The notes beneath the pieces are model-generated. The model did not search any database and was not told the DNA's origin. It was given only the letters and a program-made list of their open reading frames with translations. From Treponema sp. (GTDB taxonomy: Bacteria; Spirochaetota; Spirochaetia; Treponematales; Breznakiellaceae), in contig JAITNU010000112.1 of assembly GCA_031290325.1 (NCBI GenBank), positions 1-10,836 on the forward strand: a stretch of 10,836 bases of DNA, written 5' to 3'. A program made the position numbers and the translations under genes. Within the stretch, counting starts at the first letter, position 1. Each line of letters starts with the position of its first letter. Positions 1-6,738 of the stretch are shown here, in pieces.

Positions 1-274
1 AGCCATCAAAGGCAATCCTAGCTTTAGCAAGCTCCTCGTCTATGGTGTTGATGGGGATGCGGCAGCGGCGCTTTTAATTCAGGAAGGCAGCTTCACCGCC
101 ACGACCTTCCAGAACGCAGATGAACTGGCAAAGAAAAACATGGAGTTGGCCAATCAGATACTTACCGGAACGGTAAGCGCGGTAGTCAACACGGATATTG
201 TATGCCCCCTGTACACTAAGGATAACGTTGCCGAGCTTATCGCCATCCATAAATCGACTGGTGCGATTAAATAG
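1..274 (+). CDS. ABC sugar transporter periplasmic substrate-binding protein, C-terminal end (partial)
   Basis: Reading from base 2, an open frame of 90 codons runs in from the left edge and stops at TAG 272-274. The peptide contains VYGVDGDAAAALLIQEG followed by a segment with FQNADELAKKNMELANQIL and ends in LIAIHKSTGAIK. This matches the C-terminal lobe of RbsB-like (Peripla_BP_4) sugar-binding proteins, where a VxGxDG turn contributes to the ligand site and a final helix packs the second lobe. The protein would act in the periplasm, or as a lipoprotein, delivering a sugar to an ABC permease. The N-terminus, signal peptide and ligand specificity are outside the window. The permease and ATPase genes are not downstream, because a terminator follows within 25 bases; they must be upstream or elsewhere. 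The family call is good but the substrate is unknown. Confidence 0.78.
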   Translation, partial: AIKGNPSFSKLLVYGVDGDAAAALLIQEGSFTATTFQNADELAKKNMELANQILTGTVSAVVNTDIVCPLYTKDNVAELIAIHKSTGAIK

Positions 275-297
275 TTTTTGGTAAGACCCGTCTCGCG

Positions 298-329
298 AGC
301 CGTTTCCATAGCCTTGGAAACGGCTTTTT
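298..329 (+). terminator. Rho-independent terminator after the sugar-binding protein gene
   Basis: A perfect 10-base stem, AGCCGTTTCC (298-307) and GGAAACGGCT (316-325), encloses an 8-base loop and runs into a five-T tract (325-329). It lies 24 bases after the stop codon. This separates the sugar transport gene from rfbB. Confidence 0.87.
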
Positions 330-383
330 AGCCACTAAAGTACGAAATTCCTACCCCCTATCTACTCACTCCTCCCTCTATTG

Positions 384-398
384 TGTTATCTTGGAACT
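384..398 (+). promoter_or_regulatory. Extended -10 promoter of rfbB, predicting a leaderless mRNA
   Basis: TGTTATCTT (384-392) is an extended -10 (TG-N-TATCTT). The hexamer ends at 392, and exactly six bases (GGAACT) separate it from the ATG at 399, so normal RNA polymerase geometry places +1 on the A of the start codon. No good -35 is visible at 17-18 bases, which is common for extended -10 promoters. The only purine-rich Shine-Dalgarno-like bases (GGA, 393-395) are three bases from the ATG, too close to work. The same layout occurs before the ATPase gene at 7847. Confidence 0.5.
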
Positions 399-1478
399 AT
401 GCGTAACTTGAAAAATATCCTGGTTACTGGTGGAGCGGGCTTCATCGGGTGTAACTTTATCCACCTGCTTCTGGAAGGGGAACCTGAATTTACTGGCCGT
501 ATCATTAACCTTGACGCCCTGACCTATGCGGGAAACAGCGCAAGTCTTACGGACCTTGCAGGGCAATTCGGCACGCAGTATTGCTTTGAACATGGCGATA
601 TCTGCGACCGGGGTTTTGTTGACGCCCTGTTTAAAAAGTACGGTATCGATACGGTGGTCCATTTTGCCGCGGAAAGCCATGTGGACCGTTCGATTTATGG
701 GCCTGAGACCTTCATCAAGACCAATGTGATGGGCACCTTCACCCTGCTTGAGGCGGCGCGGAACGCCTGGAAAGAAGGGGATGGTGTGCTGTTTCACCAT
801 ATCAGTACCGACGAGGTATATGGCTCCCTGGGGGAAACCGGCGCCTTTTCAGAGACCACCCCCTATGATCCCCGGTCTCCCTATTCAGCCAGTAAGGCTT
901 CAAGCGATCACCTGGTGATGGCCTATCATCATACCTACGGACTGCCCATCACCCTTTCCAACTGCTCGAACAACTACGGCCCCTATCAGTTCCCGGAAAA
1001 ACTCATCCCCCTGATGATCCTCAACATAGTGGAAGGCAAGCCCCTGCCTGTATACGGGGACGGCAAGAACATCCGGGACTGGGTCTATGTGGAGGACCAT
1101 AACCGTGCGGTGTGGACTATCCTGCATACGGGAGTGACCGGCGAGAAGTACAACATCGGCGGGGAGAACGAATGGGAGAATATCCGGCTGCTCCATACTT
1201 TGATTGACCTGGTATCGCAAAAGGCGGGGCTTGATCCTGAAAAGGTCCGGGGCACCATCACCTTTGTCAAGGACCGGCCTGGCCATGACCGGCGCTACGC
1301 CATTGACTGTTCCAGGATAAAGCGGGAACTCGGTTGGACCAGGAAAGTAGGTTTCGAGGAAGGGCTTGCAAAGACCGTGGACTGGTATTTGGCAAACACC
1401 TCGTGGGTTGACGGGATACGGAGCGGAGAGTACCAGCGCTGGGTTGAGAAGACTTACGGGGAACGGTGTAGATATTGA
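399..1478 (+). CDS. rfbB: dTDP-glucose 4,6-dehydratase (RmlB/RfbB)
   Basis: This 359-residue protein converts dTDP-glucose to dTDP-4-keto-6-deoxyglucose with bound NAD, the second step of dTDP-rhamnose synthesis for cell-surface polysaccharide. It is an extended short-chain dehydrogenase. The NAD-binding GGAGFIG is at residues 11-17, the HFAAESHVDRSI signature near 88-99, the catalytic STDEVYG at 136-142 (Thr137, Asp138, Glu139) and the YSASK pair Tyr162/Lys166. NCSNNYGPYQFPEKLIPL and GDGKNIRDWVYVEDH are the usual dTDP-sugar-binding segments. Length is normal for the family. I chose ATG 399 because the product then begins a few residues before the first beta strand; an in-frame TTG at 381 lies inside the -10 element. 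The usual partners rfbA, rfbC and rfbD are not beside it. It sits alone between a terminator and secA, with 141 bases to secA. Confidence 0.96.
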   Translation: MRNLKNILVTGGAGFIGCNFIHLLLEGEPEFTGRIINLDALTYAGNSASLTDLAGQFGTQYCFEHGDICDRGFVDALFKKYGIDTVVHFAAESHVDRSIYGPETFIKTNVMGTFTLLEAARNAWKEGDGVLFHHISTDEVYGSLGETGAFSETTPYDPRSPYSASKASSDHLVMAYHHTYGLPITLSNCSNNYGPYQFPEKLIPLMILNIVEGKPLPVYGDGKNIRDWVYVEDHNRAVWTILHTGVTGEKYNIGGENEWENIRLLHTLIDLVSQKAGLDPEKVRGTITFVKDRPGHDRRYAIDCSRIKRELGWTRKVGFEEGLAKTVDWYLANTSWVDGIRSGEYQRWVEKTYGERCRY

Positions 1479-1584
1479 TGCCGTGATAGGAGTCCGAAGG
1501 GCTTTTGGAAATCAGGGAGGGGTATTTTTCGGCTGTAGGGAAGCCGCAGGAATGTCCAGGTGACCAGAAAAACCACTGAGCTGC

Positions 1585-1614
1585 TTGTCAATCCTCAAGA
1601 TTACGGGCTACAGT
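1585..1614 (+). promoter_or_regulatory. Possible secA promoter
   Basis: TTGTCA (1585-1590, one mismatch to the -35 consensus) lies 18 bases before TACAGT (1609-1614, two mismatches). Five bases then lead to the secA ATG at 1620. If used, transcription would begin at or within a base of the ATG, again suggesting a leaderless message. The -10 is weak, and read-through from rfbB is an equally good explanation. Confidence 0.25.
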
Positions 1615-1619
1615 ATCTT

Positions 1620-4349
1620 ATGTTAGAAAATTTTATCAAAGCTCTGTTCGGTTCCCAGCATGAACGGGACCTTAAAGCCTTGTTGCCTATATTACACGCG
1701 GTTAATGAGAAGGAAGTCTGGGCCACGGCGCTCCCGGCTGAGGAATTCCCCGCTATGACGAACCGGTTCCGGGAACGGTATGGCCAGGGGGAAAGTCTGG
1801 ATGCGCTGCTTCCTGAAGCCTTTGCCCTTGCACGGGAGGCGGCGCGGCGGAACCTGGGAGAACGGCCCTACGATGTGCAGGTCATGGGATCCATTGTGCT
1901 GCATCAGGGGAAAATCGTGGAGATGAAGACCGGTGAGGGAAAGACCCTGATGAGTGTCGCCCCTGCCTACTTAAACGCCATCCCTGGCAGGGGTATCCAT
2001 GTGGTTACGGTGAATGATTACCTTGCAGCCCGGGATACTGAGTGGATGCAGCCGGTGTTCAGCTACCTGGGACTCTCGGTGGGGACTATACTCTCGGACA
2101 TGGATAATGAACGGCGTAAGCAGAACTATGCCTGTGACATCACCTACGGGACCAATAACGAGTTCGGCTTTGATTATCTCAGGGATAATATGTGCCGGGA
2201 CCTGGAAAGCCGGGTCCAGCGGGGGCATCATTTCTGTATTGTCGATGAAATAGACTCCATTCTTATTGACGAGGCCCGGACTCCCCTGATCATTTCCGGT
2301 GCTGCTGAGGACGATACCTTTAAGTACGCTGAGGTTGACCGGCTTCTGGGTTCCCTTGAGGAGATCAAGAAGAAGGCAGATGGTGAATACCCTGATGAGA
2401 CCCAGGGGGAGGAGGTGATCGGGGACTTTAAGCTCAATGAGAAAAACAAGGGCATCTCTTTCAGTAATGCAGGGCTGGCCAAAATCGAGGAGATTCTGCA
2501 GAAGCGGAACCTCATCAAAGGGGCCATTGTGGATGAGGAGAATTTTGAGTACATCCACTACTTTACCCAAGCCCTGCGGGCACATAAGCTCTTTCATCTG
2601 GATGTGGATTATGTGGTACAGGATGGCCAGGTTCAGATCGTGGATGAGTTCACCGGCCGTATCCTCCACGGCCGCCGCTATTCTGATGGGCTGCACCAGG
2701 CTATTGAGGCCAAGGAACGGATCCGGATTGCCCAGCGGAACCGTACTCTGGCGACCATCACGTTCCAGAACTACTTCAGACTCTACACCAAAATCTCCGG
2801 CATGACCGGTACTGCCGATACTGAGGCCGTGGAATTCAGCAAGATCTATAACCTTGAGGTGGTGGTGATCCCCACGAACCTTCCGGTTGCCCGGAACGAT
2901 GAAAACGACGTGGTGTACCTCAATGAAAAGGAGAAGTTCGACGCCCTCTCTGATGAGATTGCCGCTGCCTATAAGCGGGGGCAACCGACCCTGGTGGGGA
3001 CTGTTTCCATCGAGAAATCGGAGAAGCTCTCCTCCCTCCTCACCCGCCGGGGGGTGCGCCACGAGGTGCTGAACGCCAAGAACCACGCACGGGAGGCGGT
3101 GATCATTGCCGAGGCCGGGGCCAAGGGGTCGGTTACTATTGCCACCAACATGGCAGGCCGGGGCACAGACATCAAGCTGGGGGGTAATCCTGAACACCGT
3201 GCCCGTAAACGGGCGGGGACTGATGTAAGTTCTGAGCAGTACGCTGCAATCTACAAGGATGAGTACGCAAAATGGCAGCGGGATTATGAGGAAGTCAAGG
3301 TCCTGGGGGGACTGTATGTGATCGGCACGGAACGGCATGAGAGCCGGCGTATTGATAACCAGCTCCGGGGGCGTTCTGGCCGCCAGGGTGATCCGGGGAA
3401 ATCGAAGTTCTTCATCTCAATGGATGATGATCTGATGCGCCTTTTCGGCGGGGATAATATCAAGAACCTCATGGCCAAGATCGGTATGGAACCAGGGGAA
3501 CCTATCTACCATCCCTGGCTCAGTAAGAGCATTGAAAAGGCCCAGAAAAAGGTGGAGGAGCGGAACTTTGAAATCCGCAAACACCTCCTGGAGTACGATG
3601 ATGTGCTGAACCAGCAGCGGAAGTTCATCTATGAACAGCGGGACGCCATCCTCAAAGACAGGGACCTGAAGCAGCGGGTCAATGACGCTACCAGTGACAT
3701 GGTGAGTACCGTTCTGGAGGGTCTTAAAAATACCCGCCACCGGGATTCCACTGTTGCGCTCAAAGAGGTAACCGAGTATCTTAAAATCAAATTTGCCTAT
3801 CAACTGCACCTTGAGGAGGGGGAACCAAACGAACTGCTTGAACAGCGTATCATCAGGGACCTGGAAAAGGACATTGAGGAAAAGGCCGCCCTCATCGGCG
3901 GGGACTACCTCAACACCTTTATCAGGATGCAGTACCTCCAGGCAGTGGACCGTAAATGGCTTGATCACCTTGAAAACATGGAAGCCCTACGGGAAGCGGT
4001 GTATCTGCGGAGTTATGCCCAGAAAAATCCTCTCACTGAATATAAGGTTGAAGGCTTTCAGATATTTGATACCATGATCGACCAGATCCGGGAGGAGATT
4101 GCCTCCCGGCTGCACCTGGTACGGATTCAAATGGCAGGGGACCGGGAGGTAAAACCCCGGACCGTGTCAACAGCGCAATCCGCGAGCCACGGCAGCCTTG
4201 GGGCCTTTGCGGCAATACGGAACGCAGGGGACAAGGGCCGTTCCCAGCCTGAAGCCGTTACCGTGGTCAGGGCACAGCCCAAGGTGGGCCGGAATGATCC
4301 CTGTCCCTGTGGTTCCGGCAGGAAGTACAAGTACTGCCACGGCAGATAG
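1620..4349 (+). CDS. secA: Protein translocase ATPase SecA
   Basis: This 909-residue protein is the cytoplasmic motor that drives unfolded preproteins through SecYEG at the inner membrane. The N-terminus MLENFIKALFGS followed by ERDLK is the standard SecA opening. Nucleotide-binding domain 1 holds Walker A TGEGKT (104-109), TVNDYLAARD and Walker B IVDEIDS (207-213). The preprotein-binding domain is inserted after DEARTPLIISG. NBD2 carries TNMAGRGTDIKLGG and RIDNQLRGRSGRQGDPG. The C-terminus ends in a complete zinc-binding CPCGSGRKYKYCH module used for SecB and lipid contacts. Length is close to other treponemal SecA proteins. ATG 1620 is chosen over the in-frame GTG at 1560 because the extra 20 residues have no counterpart in SecA. 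No clear Shine-Dalgarno precedes it. The gene faces the hemerythrin gene, with 22 bases between the stops. Confidence 0.97.
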   Translation: MLENFIKALFGSQHERDLKALLPILHAVNEKEVWATALPAEEFPAMTNRFRERYGQGESLDALLPEAFALAREAARRNLGERPYDVQVMGSIVLHQGKIVEMKTGEGKTLMSVAPAYLNAIPGRGIHVVTVNDYLAARDTEWMQPVFSYLGLSVGTILSDMDNERRKQNYACDITYGTNNEFGFDYLRDNMCRDLESRVQRGHHFCIVDEIDSILIDEARTPLIISGAAEDDTFKYAEVDRLLGSLEEIKKKADGEYPDETQGEEVIGDFKLNEKNKGISFSNAGLAKIEEILQKRNLIKGAIVDEENFEYIHYFTQALRAHKLFHLDVDYVVQDGQVQIVDEFTGRILHGRRYSDGLHQAIEAKERIRIAQRNRTLATITFQNYFRLYTKISGMTGTADTEAVEFSKIYNLEVVVIPTNLPVARNDENDVVYLNEKEKFDALSDEIAAAYKRGQPTLVGTVSIEKSEKLSSLLTRRGVRHEVLNAKNHAREAVIIAEAGAKGSVTIATNMAGRGTDIKLGGNPEHRARKRAGTDVSSEQYAAIYKDEYAKWQRDYEEVKVLGGLYVIGTERHESRRIDNQLRGRSGRQGDPGKSKFFISMDDDLMRLFGGDNIKNLMAKIGMEPGEPIYHPWLSKSIEKAQKKVEERNFEIRKHLLEYDDVLNQQRKFIYEQRDAILKDRDLKQRVNDATSDMVSTVLEGLKNTRHRDSTVALKEVTEYLKIKFAYQLHLEEGEPNELLEQRIIRDLEKDIEEKAALIGGDYLNTFIRMQYLQAVDRKWLDHLENMEALREAVYLRSYAQKNPLTEYKVEGFQIFDTMIDQIREEIASRLHLVRIQMAGDREVKPRTVSTAQSASHGSLGAFAAIRNAGDKGRSQPEAVTVVRAQPKVGRNDPCPCGSGRKYKYCHGR

Positions 4350-4354
4350 ACCTC

Positions 4355-4386
4355 AAAAAGGGCGGTAGGCCCTAATGGGCCACCGC
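4355..4386 (-). terminator. Hairpin terminator of the hemerythrin gene, overlapping its stop codon
   Basis: On the - strand, GCGGT (4386-4382 complement) plus GGCCC pairs with GGGCC plus ACCGC around a four-base ATTA loop, with one bulged base. The stem is ten base pairs and strongly GC. It is followed after two C residues by TTTTT (complement of 4355-4359). The 5' arm lies in the last codons of the hemerythrin gene, and its TAG is at the loop. On the + strand the same hairpin forms after secA but lacks a following T tract. Confidence 0.65.
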
Positions 4387-4794
4387 ATCCTGCTGCTTAA
4401 TATAAGCGGCAAGTTTTTTATCCTGGATCTGGATGTGGTTCACGAGCCAGTTTCCAATGGTACTACAGACCTTATTAATGAGTTCCTCAGAAGGCCCCTT
4501 CATTATCAGTTGCCTTGAAAAATCCATGACCTCCGCTTTCAGGGCCTCATGGTACTTTTTATGGTTCTCAAAATCAGGATAGTTGTATTTTTGCTGAAGT
4601 CTCTGCTCATCAAAAAAGTGCTTGATAGTGTAATTAGCTAAGAAATCCAGGCTCTTTGATAAGTCTTCACTGCCCTTTCCCTGCTGGTAAGTATGCAGAA
4701 GATCATTGATCGCAACAAACAACTGTTTGTGCTGGGTATCTATCATCTCATGCCCGGTTTCTAAGGTCCTATCCCATCGATAGTCAACAATCAT
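4372..4794 (-). CDS. Bacteriohemerythrin (di-iron oxygen-binding protein)
   Basis: This is a 140-residue single-domain hemerythrin, a four-helix bundle whose non-haem di-iron centre binds O2 reversibly. All seven canonical ligands are present: His22 (IDTQH), His59 and Glu63 (HFFDE), His78 and His82 (HKKYH), and His120 and Asp125 (HIQIQD). No signal peptide or membrane segment is seen, so it is cytoplasmic. The start is ATG 4794, not the in-frame ATG at 4815. The later ATG has AAGGAG (complement of 4802-4807) seven bases upstream, and the product MIVDYRWD begins like other family members. In an anaerobe the likely role is oxygen sensing, buffering or delivery, but this is inferred. It lies 154 bases downstream of the response regulator on the same strand and has its own promoter. 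Confidence 0.93.
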   Translation of the reverse strand: MIVDYRWDRTLETGHEMIDTQHKQLFVAINDLLHTYQQGKGSEDLSKSLDFLANYTIKHFFDEQRLQQKYNYPDFENHKKYHEALKAEVMDFSRQLIMKGPSEELINKVCSTIGNWLVNHIQIQDKKLAAYIKQQDAVAH

Positions 4795-4817
4795 AAAGAG
4801 TCTCCTTATATACATCT

Positions 4818-4846
4818 AGTATATAATTTATAGAGATAAATAACAA
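4818..4846 (-). promoter_or_regulatory. Sigma-70 type promoter of the hemerythrin gene
   Basis: Read on the - strand, TTGTTA (complement of 4841-4846) is separated by exactly 17 AT-rich bases from TATACT (complement of 4818-4823). Transcription would begin around 4811-4812, giving a short leader of about 17 bases that contains the strong AAGGAG ribosome-binding site. Confidence 0.68.
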
Positions 4847-4948
4847 TCCCTATCCTCTGCCCATAAATCGGGCCACAAAACTCGTCCTGGGATGGTACAT
4901 CCGGTACAGAACCGATAAGTATACTAAAAACGAGCTTCTGGTCAATTG

Positions 4949-5638
4949 TCAGTCACATCGTGCGGAGCCTAAGTGAATGATCCCCATTTCGATGGCATAC
5001 AGGGCAATCTGAGTCCGGTTCTCTAATCCCACCTTTTGCATGGCCGAAGAAATATAATTGCGAACCGTTCCCGTGGTAAGGCACAACTTATCAGCAATTT
5101 CCTGGTTTGACCGGCCCTGTCCAATATAGGTCATAATCCGGAGTTCCGTTTTGGAAATGCTTGAGGGTATGGTGTACTCATGCCTCTGGTGTGAGGTACT
5201 CTGAGACCCTTTGAAAGAGCCATTATTCCTGACTAGCTCTGAAAAGATATGGAATACCTTGGCGGTAATCCGGGGGGTTATCGCAGTCCCGCCCTCATAC
5301 ACAACCCTGATGGAAGCGACTAATTCATCCATATCCGTATCTTTTAAGAGGTAGCCATTAACTTTACTACCTATTGCCTGGCAGATATGAGCATCATCTT
5401 CAAGGGAGGTAAACACTATGATGTCAGTAGCACGGGACTTGCTTCTTAATAAGGGGACGATTCCCGGCAAACAAGTATCAAGGATCAGGATATCAGGTTT
5501 TAATCCAGCCACCAGCTTGAGGGCATCGTACCCATCTTTTCCAAGTCCGATGATTTCAAAATCATGTTGAGCGGATAAAGTGGTTTCTATACAGATGCGG
5601 TCTACGTCCTGTTCATCAATAATAACTATTCTTATCAT
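4949..5638 (-). CDS. Two-component response regulator, NarL/FixJ class with LuxR-type HTH
   Basis: This 229-residue protein is a DNA-binding transcription regulator controlled by aspartyl phosphorylation. The receiver domain (about 1-120) shows the acidic pair Asp8/Glu9, phospho-acceptor Asp54 in LILDTCLPG, Thr77 in VFTS and Lys99 in LLKD. A linker of about 35 residues is rich in Ser, Thr and charged residues. It leads to a GerE/LuxR helix-turn-helix (about 160-222) with ISKTELRIM, SNQEIADKLCLTTGTVRNYI and the final helix. No histidine kinase lies in the window, so the signal is unknown. It is upstream of and co-oriented with the hemerythrin gene and divergent from tatD. Regulation of hemerythrin is an attractive but unproven idea. 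ATG 5638 gives the standard receiver start MIRIVIIDE; the nearest Shine-Dalgarno-like AGG is 12 bases away and weak. Confidence 0.93.
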   Translation of the reverse strand: MIRIVIIDEQDVDRICIETTLSAQHDFEIIGLGKDGYDALKLVAGLKPDILILDTCLPGIVPLLRSKSRATDIIVFTSLEDDAHICQAIGSKVNGYLLKDTDMDELVASIRVVYEGGTAITPRITAKVFHIFSELVRNNGSFKGSQSTSHQRHEYTIPSSISKTELRIMTYIGQGRSNQEIADKLCLTTGTVRNYISSAMQKVGLENRTQIALYAIEMGIIHLGSARCD

Positions 5639-5717
5639 CGTGACGATCTACCTTTGCATAAAAAGCATGCCTTTGGGGGACATTCAAAGCCAATAGGGTT
5701 TTGAAAGACATTAGTCC

Positions 5718-5735
5718 GATAGGTTTGTTCCTATC
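5718..5735. repeat. Interrupted inverted repeat GATAGG-N6-CCTATC
   Basis: Six-base arms, GATAGG (5718-5723) and CCTATC (5730-5735), flank TTTGTT. The site is 80 to 97 bases upstream of the response regulator start, a reasonable operator position. The arms are short, so chance is possible. Confidence 0.3.
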
Positions 5736-5790
5736 TCCTATTTAATTCAGTATTTTACCAAAATTCAAATTTTGCAAGAATTTTTTCATG

Positions 5791-5812
5791 GTTTATGATA
5801 TTTATCATAAAC
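5791..5812. promoter_or_regulatory. Perfect 10-bp dyad, candidate operator
   Basis: GTTTATGATA (5791-5800) and TATCATAAAC (5803-5812) are exact reverse complements separated by TT. No T tract follows, and the site is 74 bases upstream of the tatD -35. A transcription-factor site is therefore more likely than a terminator. The TTATGAT/ATCATAA half-sites have the general look of Fur/PerR-family boxes, but the identity of the factor is a guess. It could serve the divergent response regulator, tatD, or both. Confidence 0.5.
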
Positions 5813-5885
5813 TAATAGCCATTAAATTATTCGCTATGAGTTACCATTATATTGTCAAGATTATTTATAAAACTGATACATTTTA

Positions 5886-5914
5886 TTGACCCAGGGAAAA
5901 AGCTGTGTTATAAT
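5886..5914 (+). promoter_or_regulatory. Near-consensus promoter of the tatD-dus operon
   Basis: TTGACC (5886-5891) is followed by a 17-base spacer and TATAAT (5909-5914), with an extended TG at 5906-5907. A second TATAAT overlaps just downstream (5915-5920). The predicted start near 5921 gives a leader of about 43 bases. This is the strongest promoter match in the window. Confidence 0.82.
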
Positions 5915-5963
5915 TATAATATCCAGTTTGGAAAAGTCAATATCACTTCTTTTGGACTAAGCC

Positions 5964-6737
5964 ATGCAGTATTTTGATACTCATGCCCATATAGGGCTTA
6001 TATGTGATGACCCTATTGAGCAACTCATTGTTATTCAGGAAGCCCGTCAGGTTTCCGTTATGCGGCTCATTTCAATTTGTAATAGCCTCCATGATTTTGG
6101 GAAGGTCTATGAAAATCTTAAATCCGCGTTACAGGTGTACCATGCTGTGGGGGTTTCTCCATCGGAAGTACAGAATCCAGGGAAAGATTGGGTTAAAATC
6201 ATAGAACAAGGGGTACGGCTCCCCCGGGTGGTGGCTATCGGTGAGATCGGCCTTGATTACTATCGTAGATTCGGGGATAAAAAGTCCCAGATTGAGCTGT
6301 TCATCACCCAACTTGATTTGGCTGCCAAGCTTGATATGCCGGTGATCATCCATAACCGGGACGCGGGGCGTGATGTATTGGACATACTCCGGGACCGGCT
6401 GCCCCATAAGGGCGGGGTCCTCCATTGTTATTCCGAAAATGCCGAATACGCCCGGAAGGCCTTGAACCTGAACCTCTATTTCTCTTTTGCAGGGAATTTA
6501 ACCTACCGGAACGCCCGGAATCTCCATGAGACTATCGACGTGCTCCCCTTGGATCGGATCCTCATTGAATCTGAAAGTCCCTTTATGGTCCCTGCGAATT
6601 ACCGGGGTAAGCGTAATATGCCCAAATACCTCCCCTCCACTGCCCAGTTCCTTGCGGACATGCTGGACATCGGCGATGAGGAACTGGCTGCTACGTTGTG
6701 GGAGAATGCCAATCGCTGCTTCGGACTCCCCAATTAG
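5964..6737 (+). CDS. tatD: TatD-family metal-dependent hydrolase (DNase) with an Asp-to-Glu change at a metal ligand
   Basis: This 257-residue TIM-barrel hydrolase belongs to the TatD family, whose characterised members are cytoplasmic 3'-5' DNases. The motifs appear in order: DTHAH (His7, His9), GEIGLDYY (Glu94), IIHNRDA (His130) and LHCYS (His154). The last motif reads IESESPF (201-207) where the family normally has ETDxP, so the expected metal-binding and catalytic Asp is Glu204. The codon is an unambiguous GAA. Length and the final NxxxxFGL motif are normal. ATG 5964 gives the usual DTHAH spacing; only a weak GGA serves as ribosome-binding site. It is the first gene of a two-gene operon with the dihydrouridine synthase, one base apart. 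The family call is firm, but activity of the Glu variant is unknown. Confidence 0.9.
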   Translation: MQYFDTHAHIGLICDDPIEQLIVIQEARQVSVMRLISICNSLHDFGKVYENLKSALQVYHAVGVSPSEVQNPGKDWVKIIEQGVRLPRVVAIGEIGLDYYRRFGDKKSQIELFITQLDLAAKLDMPVIIHNRDAGRDVLDILRDRLPHKGGVLHCYSENAEYARKALNLNLYFSFAGNLTYRNARNLHETIDVLPLDRILIESESPFMVPANYRGKRNMPKYLPSTAQFLADMLDIGDEELAATLWENANRCFGLPN

Positions 6738-6738
6738 T

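Larger units (their letters stand above)
5639..5963. other. AT-rich divergent intergenic region between the response regulator gene and tatD
   Basis: These 325 bases have no credible gene on either strand and are clearly more AT-rich than the coding DNA around them. They hold an interrupted GATAGG/CCTATC repeat (5718-5735), a weak AAAATTC/GAATTTT stem (5760-5784), a perfect 10-bp dyad (5791-5812) and the tatD promoter (5886-5914). No clear -35/-10 pair was found for the response regulator gene. Confidence 0.7.

Noticed and set aside
1482..1563. Possible small peptide between rfbB and secA
   Set aside because: The frame is the tail of an out-of-frame reading of rfbB, starts at best with GTG, and has no ribosome-binding site or recognisable sequence.
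1560..1619. GTG start extending SecA by 20 residues
   Set aside because: The added residues have no counterpart in SecA N-termini, while ATG 1620 gives the standard beginning.
1971..3338. 455-codon open frame on the - strand inside secA
   Set aside because: It lies wholly antisense to a canonical SecA, its translation has no recognisable domain, and such frames are common opposite GC-balanced coding DNA.
4795..4815. Upstream ATG for hemerythrin (MYIRRLF...)
   Set aside because: It would place the AAGGAG ribosome-binding site inside the coding region; the later ATG has ideal spacing.
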